Assembly: GCA_017623265.1 (NCBI GenBank)
Contig: JAGAPM010000269.1
Coordinates: 1 to 11,537, forward strand
Source of the DNA: Lentisphaeria bacterium
GTDB lineage: Bacteria > Verrucomicrobiota > Lentisphaeria > Victivallales > UBA1829
DNA length: 11,537 nt
Reading direction: 5' to 3'
Below the pieces are notes generated by a model, which had not been told where the DNA came from, searched no databases, and saw only the letters and a program-made list of their open reading frames with translations. Below are positions 6,054-11,537 of the stretch, piece after piece; the stretch's first letter is position 1; every line of letters begins with the position of its first letter. Both the position numbers and the translations under genes were made by a program.

Positions 6054-6866
6054 ACGTTTTGTGAAGGCATTGTCCGGATATTCTGTCCGGAGGATCTTTG
6101 CAAACTCACCGGCACGGGCGTCTTTGAGTTCCTTCAGGATTTCCCAGGAAGTATAGAGCGCTTCGGGTCTGGTGACCGAATCCTTGAAGAGGAGGGCTGC
6201 GCCGAAATAGGCATAAGCCGCCTTCATGAGCAGTTCTTTCTGCTTTTCTTCGTCAGCCGCTTCTTTGGACTGCATACGGTAAAGTTTTCCGCAGAGGAGA
6301 TAGGCGGCACCGGCGAGGGTGTCATCTTTCAATTTGCTCTGTTCTTTTGCATATTCCAGAGCGGTGGCATACTTGCCGGCTTCCATGTAAACATCCCCCA
6401 GCAGGAGGGCTGCTTCCTTGTTGTATTTCTGGTCGATGGGATTTGCGAATTCTTCTTTCCGCATAGAGTTGAGGATCTTGATGCAGGCGTCGTACTGCTT
6501 TGCCTGTTTCAGTGCTTTCGCCGCTTCGAAACGGCAGTAGGGATCCCAGCCGAAGAGTTTGAATTCGGTTGCGGAAGCCAGATACGTGTCAGCTGCTTTT
6601 TCGAAATCACCCGCCTGAACGAGGGTGTCAGCAGCAGCAACGCTTTCCGGTTTGGGGATCCAGACATAGACCGCCTGATTGATCTGCACGTCACCGGCAC
6701 CACCTTTGAGATAGGTGACCCTGAATGTTTTTTCGTTTTTCAGTTCGATCTTTTTGTATTCCGTGGGCTTTTTATCGCCCTTCTTCAGGATGTACGGGTT
6801 TTCCGCACTCAACCCCATCGGCAGAGCCAGCAGGGCTGCGATTGTCAGAAACAGAAGTTTTTTCAT
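6045..6866 (-). CDS. Exported TPR protein, 273 residues
   Basis: A classic signal peptide (MKKLLFLTIAALLALPMGLSA, cleavage after A21 before ENP) sends this protein to the periplasm; there is no lipobox cysteine. Residues about 23-75 form a short non-repeat N-terminal segment with alternating strand-like residues (KTFRVTYLKGG, QINQAVYVWIP). From about 76 on there are helical pairs typical of tetratricopeptide repeats (LVQAGDFEKAADTYLASA, KALKQAKQYDACIKIL, EAGKYATALEYAKE). The end (LRTEYPDNAFTKRLQ) resembles the TPR ends of CpoB/YbgF- and BamD-like proteins. Its likely job is a periplasmic adaptor for the neighbouring ExbB/ExbD complex; this is inferred from position. It follows the giant TPR gene by 54 bases and has a GAGG ribosome site. 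Confidence 0.85.
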   Translation of the reverse strand: MKKLLFLTIAALLALPMGLSAENPYILKKGDKKPTEYKKIELKNEKTFRVTYLKGGAGDVQINQAVYVWIPKPESVAAADTLVQAGDFEKAADTYLASATEFKLFGWDPYCRFEAAKALKQAKQYDACIKILNSMRKEEFANPIDQKYNKEAALLLGDVYMEAGKYATALEYAKEQSKLKDDTLAGAAYLLCGKLYRMQSKEAADEEKQKELLMKAAYAYFGAALLFKDSVTRPEALYTSWEILKELKDARAGEFAKILRTEYPDNAFTKRLQ

Positions 6867-6920
6867 GATTGACCTCGTCTGTTGCTTTCTATATTAATGT
6901 TATTATGTTCAATCCGTGAT

Positions 6921-9900
6921 TTACTGAGCAAGTCTTCTGGCTTCACCGATGAATTTACCATCGGGGTAGTAGTCCACATATTTTTCTGCCATTCTCCTGG
7001 CCGTTGCAGCATCGCCGAGGAGGCTGGCAGTCTTGGCGCTCATGAAGACAGCTTCTTCCAGAGATTCAGCACCTTCTTTGATTGCCTGCGCTTCCAGTTT
7101 TGCCTTTGCGGAAGCGGAACTGTCCAGTTTGGGCGCAGCTGTTTCCGGAGAGGGCTTTGCAAAGTTGAGAGCCGCCACGATCATGTATGCTGCATGAGCT
7201 TTCCGGATCAGATCCTGATCGGAGCCTTTGGACTGTTCGAAGTAGAGATTGCCCAGTTTGTCCTGCGCTTTGTAATAGAAGCCGATCACTGCGGGACCCT
7301 TGCTGCTGCCGCTGTTTGCACGGCGGCTGACCGCGATCAGGTCTTTTCCGGCACTGTCGTAATCTTTCAGCCGGCGGCGGATTTCCGCACGGTTGAAGAG
7401 GATTTCGTAGTAATCCGGGTTGTCGCTCTTGTGGCGCATGGTATCCGGGATCAGGAAGAGGTATGCTTCCAATGCTTCTTTGAGATAGGTTTCCGCTTTT
7501 GCCGGATCGCTTGTCTGGAGGAAGTTTGCAATGATGATATTGGCATCCGCCTTGCTCTTGTTGAGCATGTTGCGCATGTTATCCACAAACTTTTTCAGCT
7601 TTTCCGGATCTTCGCGGAACGTCTTTGCCGTTGCGGGCGCGACCCAGTCTTCGGGCTTGATGTCTTTTCTCAGGAGAGACAGCAGTTTTTCGGTTGCTCT
7701 CTGGGAGATATCTGCCGCATTGGGACGCTGGGCAGGATCGGAACATTCCAGCATCATAGAGGAAATTTCCCGGTACTTTCCGACCGTGAGCGTCTTTTCC
7801 AGTTCCGGTTTGCTCATGATCTCGTAGAATTTTGCGATGGACTGAGCCAGTTTGCCACTCTTGTAAAGACTCTTTGCCAGATAATACTGAACGTCTTTGC
7901 CTTCGGGTCTGTCCGAATATTCTCTCGCGAGCTGGTCGAAGACGTCCTGTGCTTCTTTATCTTTGCCCTCTTCGAGGTAGAGCATACCGGCTTTCATCAG
8001 GTACCCCGGGACAAAGGATTTGTATTTTTTTGTGGTATCATTTGCTTCTTTAGCCAGTTCAGAGGCGCCGTATTTTGCAGATGCGGCGAGGAATTCTTTG
8101 ATTGCAGTTTCAGCATCGTCGGCATCTTCACAGAGCCAGGGCATGATGGTATCGGCGCGGTAAACTTCCGTTGCGATCTTGTTGTTTGCCGCAAGCTGGA
8201 TCTGTCTGCTGATTTCCTGCTTCTGGGCATCGGTTTTTGCCGTCTGTGTTTTCTCTGCGACATCAGCCATGATCTGCTCTTTCACGCTGTTCAGGAAGGG
8301 GCTCCCGGGCTGGATCCAGCTGCGCAGTTCGTTGACAGCTTTGATGGCGCGTCTGCTGAGTTCGGGGATCTTTGCCTGAATGGCAGCGATTTCCGTTTTC
8401 AGTTTTTCGCGTTTTTCCAGCTGGGGCTTGAAGTCTTCCACAGCCTGTTCGTATGCTTTGAGATCTGCATCATACTTGGCTTTTGCCGCCTGGGCTTCAG
8501 CCAGTTTCCGGGCAGCTTCTTCTGCTTTGGGATCTTTCTTCGGTTTGGCAGCTGCAACAGCTGCGGCATCCTTTCCGGCAGGTGCGGGCGCTGCAGTCGG
8601 AGCAGGTTTGACTGCGGCAGGCTGCTGTGCTGCTTTCTTGAGCAATTCCAGTGTTTCAGCAGAAAGTGCTGCCGGTTTGACCGGATCCACAATCTTATCC
8701 AGTTCCGCCTGCAGATCTTTTGCATGGGCGCGGAGGTTTTCCTGGATGTGACGGTAGAGATTGGATGCGGTATCCGTTTTCGCCTTCAGGATCTTGAAAG
8801 CATCTTCTGAACCGGCTTCGCAGAAACGGTCGCACATATCAGCGGCCTCCACCAGTCTGTTGGTCAGACGGTAGGATTCGATCGCCAGTTCGTAGGATTT
8901 ATCAATAAATTCCTTACGGTTGGAGAAGTTGTTGAAAATGAAATCGAAGCGGGCGAGGGCACGGTCGAAACCGGCGATCCATTCTTTCTTGAGTTTTTCG
9001 ATTTCTTCCGGCTGGGCGCCGGCATTCTGTTTTTCATTGATCTTCAGACCGATCTCGTTGGCGCGGATGAATTCCACACTGGCGAGGCGGATCGCTACGT
9101 TGGGGGCATAAGGATGGGAGGGCGCAAGACGCAGGAAGGTATCATAGATCTTCATGGTTTCGTCCTGCAGACGGCGTGCCACATCATGAGCGCCGGCAGC
9201 TTCATAGCGTTCTGCGTACATCCAGAGGGCGTTGGCGCCGACTGCGATCCCGTGGTGGATCAGATCGTTGTCCCGGTGCATAAATTCGCTCAACTGGACC
9301 AGCGTGCGGAATTTGAAAATGTTTCCAAGATAACCGTTTGCGATCAGCAGGTGATTCAGCACTTTCGGCAGACCGTTGGAGAGACGCTTGCCCTGCATGA
9401 TGGGAGTCAGCTCGTTATCGACCACGGTGAAGTATTCACGGCATTTTGCCCAGTCGGCGTCCGTGGACTTGTTGGGCGTGCGGTCTTTCTTCATGTTATC
9501 CGAAGCGAGCGTGCTGCCGTCCTTGAACTGCTGGGCAGGCAGGGGCGGGACCAGATCTTCGATTTCGACTTCCGCATCGGAGCTTGCTTTGCGTTCCGGT
9601 TTGGGAACACGGGCAAGCTGGGTATCCAGAGCGTTTGCCATCCGGGGGTCGAGTGCTTTCAGTTTTTCCACCAGTTCCAGCAGAACGGGGAAGTTTTTCG
9701 CACCATCTCTGTGTCTCGGATAGTTCATCAGAAGCTGACCGAATGCAACGAAAGCACGCTTATAGTATTTGAGCGCCTGTTTTTTATCTTTCTTTTCCAA
9801 CTGCTTTGCCAGAGCGAGGCAGTTATAGCCTTCCCACATTCTGGCATCGGCAGTGGGGGAGTTTTCGATGGGTTCTTTGTTCTTTTTGTATTCGGCATCG

Positions 9901-11027
9901 CACTGTTTGAACAAATCTTTGTTCTTGTTGTAAATTTTCAGTGCTTTTTCGTGTTCACCGAGATGATAGTATGCCTGCGTGATGTTGGCGACTGCCATGA
10001 AGAAACAGGCATCCAGACCGCCCCACTGGACTTCTTCCATGTCCGTGAGGGCTTTGTAGACAACATCCTGCCAGTCATTGTTGTCCCGGATCGCAAGGAT
10101 ATTGATTTCCTGCGGCGTGAGGCGGGTACGGCCCTTGAGGATCAGTTTCATACGGGCAGGCTGCAGAGCTTTAACTTTTTCCAGAGAGCCGAGTTCTTCA
10201 GCCGCTTCTTCTTTCATGCCGATGATTTTTGCAATGTTCTTGTACACATTGTAGTAGTTTGTGCCGTGAACTTTTGCTGCGGCAGCATTACCGCCCATGA
10301 TGGCTTTGCTGTAATTGTTCCAGTGATTTTTGCGCTGATTTTCCAGTCCGTCCAGCGTTTTCTTTTTTGCGGCATCGGTTGCGGCGGCTTTCCATTTTGC
10401 ATTGTATTCATCTTTCAATGCTTTCAGCCGTTCGTCGAAGGTGGCTTTCATGTTTTCGATGCAGGAAAGACCGTAACGTGCCTGGGCCAGTTTCATTTCC
10501 CGTTCGGAGCGTTCCGAGTTTCCTTCTTCCAGATTTGCAAGGATGGCGAGGAGTTCCTGCGCTTCAGCAGCTCTGCCTTGATCCTGATATGCAGTGAGCA
10601 GCCATGCCAGCGCCATTTTGTACTTGTTCAGAAGGCTGTTCTGCATGGCATATTCTTTGACTGCAACGAGCATCGGCAGACCTTCCGCGAATTTGCGCTG
10701 GCGGACATAGAAGATCCCGATCCCAGCCTGAGCATCAAAGTAAGCCGGTGAGGTCTTGGGCAGACTGTTGATGATCTCCATGGCTTCATCCATTTTGCCC
10801 TGAACGACAAAGTTTTCTGCTCTTTGGGCACGCAGTTCCAGATTATCCTTGTTTTCTGCCAATAATCCATCGATCAGATTCTGGGCATAGTCCTGCAGAT
10901 TGATGTCGTTCAGCTCTTTTGCGAGCTGGATATCCCGATCAAACTGCTGGGCTGAAAGTCCGGCGCAGCACATGCCGAGAGCGACTCCTGCAAGTACTTT
11001 TCCGGTCAGGTAACGTTTTTTCAACAT
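6921..11027 (-). CDS. Giant exported TPR protein, 1368 residues
   Basis: This is the first gene of the cluster. A signal peptide (basic MLKKR start, hydrophobic core, cleavage after LSA at 26 before QQFD) sends it to the periplasm; C20 and C21 do not form a proper lipobox. Nearly the whole protein is alpha-helical with many TPR-like units, e.g. about 35-110 (AENFVVQGKMDEAMEII), 340-430, and about 1005-1070 (AGMLYLEEGKDKEAQDVF, AKSLYKSGKLAQSIAKF). The final residues (YVDYYPDGKFIGEARRLAQ) match the usual last TPR ends of BamD/CpoB-type proteins. Around 795-835 there is a low-complexity Pro/Ala/Lys hinge (VKPAPTAAPAPAGK), followed by an Ala/Lys/Glu-rich probable coiled coil to about 890, which recalls the TolA stalk in composition only. 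No enzyme motif was seen. The start at 11027 is chosen from the AAGGAG site 9 bases upstream and the signal peptide. Confidence 0.88.
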   Translation of the reverse strand: MLKKRYLTGKVLAGVALGMCCAGLSAQQFDRDIQLAKELNDINLQDYAQNLIDGLLAENKDNLELRAQRAENFVVQGKMDEAMEIINSLPKTSPAYFDAQAGIGIFYVRQRKFAEGLPMLVAVKEYAMQNSLLNKYKMALAWLLTAYQDQGRAAEAQELLAILANLEEGNSERSEREMKLAQARYGLSCIENMKATFDERLKALKDEYNAKWKAAATDAAKKKTLDGLENQRKNHWNNYSKAIMGGNAAAAKVHGTNYYNVYKNIAKIIGMKEEAAEELGSLEKVKALQPARMKLILKGRTRLTPQEINILAIRDNNDWQDVVYKALTDMEEVQWGGLDACFFMAVANITQAYYHLGEHEKALKIYNKNKDLFKQCDAEYKKNKEPIENSPTADARMWEGYNCLALAKQLEKKDKKQALKYYKRAFVAFGQLLMNYPRHRDGAKNFPVLLELVEKLKALDPRMANALDTQLARVPKPERKASSDAEVEIEDLVPPLPAQQFKDGSTLASDNMKKDRTPNKSTDADWAKCREYFTVVDNELTPIMQGKRLSNGLPKVLNHLLIANGYLGNIFKFRTLVQLSEFMHRDNDLIHHGIAVGANALWMYAERYEAAGAHDVARRLQDETMKIYDTFLRLAPSHPYAPNVAIRLASVEFIRANEIGLKINEKQNAGAQPEEIEKLKKEWIAGFDRALARFDFIFNNFSNRKEFIDKSYELAIESYRLTNRLVEAADMCDRFCEAGSEDAFKILKAKTDTASNLYRHIQENLRAHAKDLQAELDKIVDPVKPAALSAETLELLKKAAQQPAAVKPAPTAAPAPAGKDAAAVAAAKPKKDPKAEEAARKLAEAQAAKAKYDADLKAYEQAVEDFKPQLEKREKLKTEIAAIQAKIPELSRRAIKAVNELRSWIQPGSPFLNSVKEQIMADVAEKTQTAKTDAQKQEISRQIQLAANNKIATEVYRADTIMPWLCEDADDAETAIKEFLAASAKYGASELAKEANDTTKKYKSFVPGYLMKAGMLYLEEGKDKEAQDVFDQLAREYSDRPEGKDVQYYLAKSLYKSGKLAQSIAKFYEIMSKPELEKTLTVGKYREISSMMLECSDPAQRPNAADISQRATEKLLSLLRKDIKPEDWVAPATAKTFREDPEKLKKFVDNMRNMLNKSKADANIIIANFLQTSDPAKAETYLKEALEAYLFLIPDTMRHKSDNPDYYEILFNRAEIRRRLKDYDSAGKDLIAVSRRANSGSSKGPAVIGFYYKAQDKLGNLYFEQSKGSDQDLIRKAHAAYMIVAALNFAKPSPETAAPKLDSSASAKAKLEAQAIKEGAESLEEAVFMSAKTASLLGDAATARRMAEKYVDYYPDGKFIGEARRLAQ

Positions 11028-11036
11028 ACCATTTTT

Positions 11037-11042
11037 CTCCTT
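11037..11042 (-). promoter_or_regulatory. Ribosome binding site that decides the start of the giant TPR gene
   Basis: AAGGAG on the minus strand lies 9 bases before the ATG at 11025-11027. A closer ATG (11030-11032, only 4 bases away) is out of frame and meets TGA after three codons, so the 11027 start, which yields a signal peptide, is preferred. Confidence 0.75.
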
Positions 11043-11090
11043 GCGATCTTGTTATTATTCCAATCTATGTTTCTTCTTCATCAACAGTGA

Positions 11091-11113
11091 GCTGTATTGA
11101 AAATACCGGCAGC
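11091..11113 (-). promoter_or_regulatory. Small hairpin in the leader of the giant TPR mRNA
   Basis: GTATT (11094-11098) and AATAC (11102-11106) pair around a three-base loop, and GCT (11091-11093) can pair with AGC (11111-11113) across a four-base bulge. It lies in the roughly 120-base leader between the promoter and the start codon. It has no T-tract, so it is not a terminator. No known riboswitch family was recognised. Confidence 0.25.
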
Positions 11114-11156
11114 CAAAAACACCGACTTTAACGTAATTATTACAGCATCATTGGAA

Positions 11157-11185
11157 ATTATATACGCAAAAAGAGAAAAAGTCAA
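11157..11185 (-). promoter_or_regulatory. Strong sigma70 promoter of the TPR-ExbB-ExbD cluster
   Basis: On the minus strand TTGACT (11180-11185) and a perfect TATAAT (11157-11162) are exactly 17 bases apart. Two runs of seven A (11187-11193 and 11200-11206) lie just upstream of the -35 box and may act as an UP element. The expected start is near 11150. This is the best promoter in the window and serves all five genes to the terminator at 4171-4203. Confidence 0.85.
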
Positions 11186-11258
11186 GTTTTTTTCTGTAAT
11201 TTTTTTGCGGATATTGCGAAAAAACAATGCTTTTTATATTTATATAGCAGCTGCAGAC

Positions 11259-11291
11259 AAAAAAATACCCGGTCCGCAGAGAAGAACCGGG
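11259..11291 (-). terminator. Intrinsic terminator of the Mur-ligase-like gene
   Basis: Read on the minus strand, CCCGGT (11286-11291) pairs with ACCGGG (11268-11273) around a 12-base loop, followed by TA and seven T (11259-11265). It lies 27 bases after the stop codon of the right-edge gene and separates that gene from the next promoter. Confidence 0.8.
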
Positions 11292-11318
11292 CAGATCGGA
11301 TCGTGTCGAAACAGGTCG

Positions 11319-11537
11319 TTATTGTGTCAATTTCTTCGCCCAGACGGAGAGGGAATTATCCCGCGCCCCCATGATGACGACGGTTTCGCAGCCGGTCAGG
11401 TTGGCAGCCAGGAAAGCTTCTGCCTCGGCACGGTTTGCGAAGCAGGGATAGCGATCCGGTTTTCCGGAACGTGTGCGATAGTCTTCCGCCACCTCACAGG
11501 CGCTGGGCTTGAAACTGCTGGTTCCCCCCGCATAGTA
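11319..11537 (-). CDS. Mur ligase family protein, C-terminal fragment (MurC-like)
   Basis: Translating the minus strand in from the right edge gives 72 residues and a TAA stop at 11319-11321; the gene starts outside the window. The fragment begins YYAGGTSSFKPSACEVAEDY and contains ETVVIMGARDNSLSVWAKKL. The pattern, a YxAGG loop with a Ser-rich turn and then [VI]-[VI]-x-M-G-A-x-D-x-S-[LI] near the C-terminus, is that of the C-terminal glutamate-ligase domain of Mur ligases such as UDP-N-acetylmuramate-alanine ligase (MurC) or Mpl. It would act in cytosolic peptidoglycan synthesis or recycling. The ATP-binding and central domains are not visible, so the exact enzyme is uncertain. The gene ends in its own terminator, so it is probably not cotranscribed with the TPR cluster. 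Confidence 0.62.
   Translation of the reverse strand, partial: YYAGGTSSFKPSACEVAEDYRTRSGKPDRYPCFANRAEAEAFLAANLTGCETVVIMGARDNSLSVWAKKLTQ

Noticed and set aside
8550..8640. The Ala/Lys-rich stretch as a true TolA domain
   Set aside because: Similarity is compositional only; there is no N-terminal membrane anchor with the TolA SHLS motif and no TolA C-terminal domain. It is described as a hinge/coiled coil.
6048..10751. Long plus-strand open frames (6048-6872, 6882-8810, 9114-10751) antisense to the TPR genes
   Set aside because: They are rich in Phe, Cys and His in a way typical of antisense translation, lack credible ribosome sites, and the minus strand has signal peptides, TPR pattern, promoter and operon context.
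11000..11027. Lipoprotein signal in the giant TPR protein (cysteines 20 and 21)
   Set aside because: The residue before C20 is Met and the four residues do not fit the lipobox; LSA before QQ fits signal peptidase I better.
11028..11090. A small leader peptide in the TPR leader (a short frame beginning M-K-K-K-H-R-L-E)
   Set aside because: It has no ribosome site and nothing in its composition suggests attenuation.

Overview
The window looks like bacterial chromosome of roughly 50% GC, most probably from the PVC superphylum (Lentisphaerae/Victivallales or a close relative, as found in guts). This placement is an inference from gene content: a bacterial family B DNA polymerase tail, a GHL6/GH42-like glycosidase, an MTHFR-type protein with a cysteine-rich C-terminal domain, and an ExbB/ExbD cluster tied to very large periplasmic TPR proteins. 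There is no rRNA, tRNA, CRISPR, insertion sequence or phage gene. Coding is dense and almost all on the minus strand.

Left to right: (1) the last 119 codons of a plus-strand family B DNA polymerase, ending at a strong bidirectional terminator (about 411-462). (2) Convergent to it, a minus-strand cytosolic glycoside hydrolase (524-2539) with its own sigma70-type promoter and a 7-2-7 inverted repeat over the predicted transcription start, so probably a repressor-controlled sugar gene. (3) A minus-strand MTHFR-like protein (2663-4093) with an eight-cysteine C-terminal domain and a substitution at the usual active-site Asp. (4) A minus-strand cluster of five genes (4224-11027): a 1368-residue exported TPR protein, a 273-residue exported TPR protein, one MotA/TolQ/ExbB channel protein and two different ExbD/TolR proteins, closed by a clear intrinsic terminator (4171-4203). 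(5) At the right edge, the last 72 codons of a Mur-ligase-like protein on the minus strand with its own terminator (11259-11291).

The five-gene cluster is the most interesting part. It has a near-perfect sigma70 promoter (TTGACT, 17 nt, TATAAT) and tight spacing. It looks like a proton-driven envelope machine: ExbB plus two ExbD subunits form the inner-membrane motor, and two secreted TPR proteins are candidate periplasmic partners. No TonB, TolA, TolB or Pal is present in the window, so the motor's output is unknown. Each reading frame was inspected by eye; family assignments come from recalled motifs, not from database searches.
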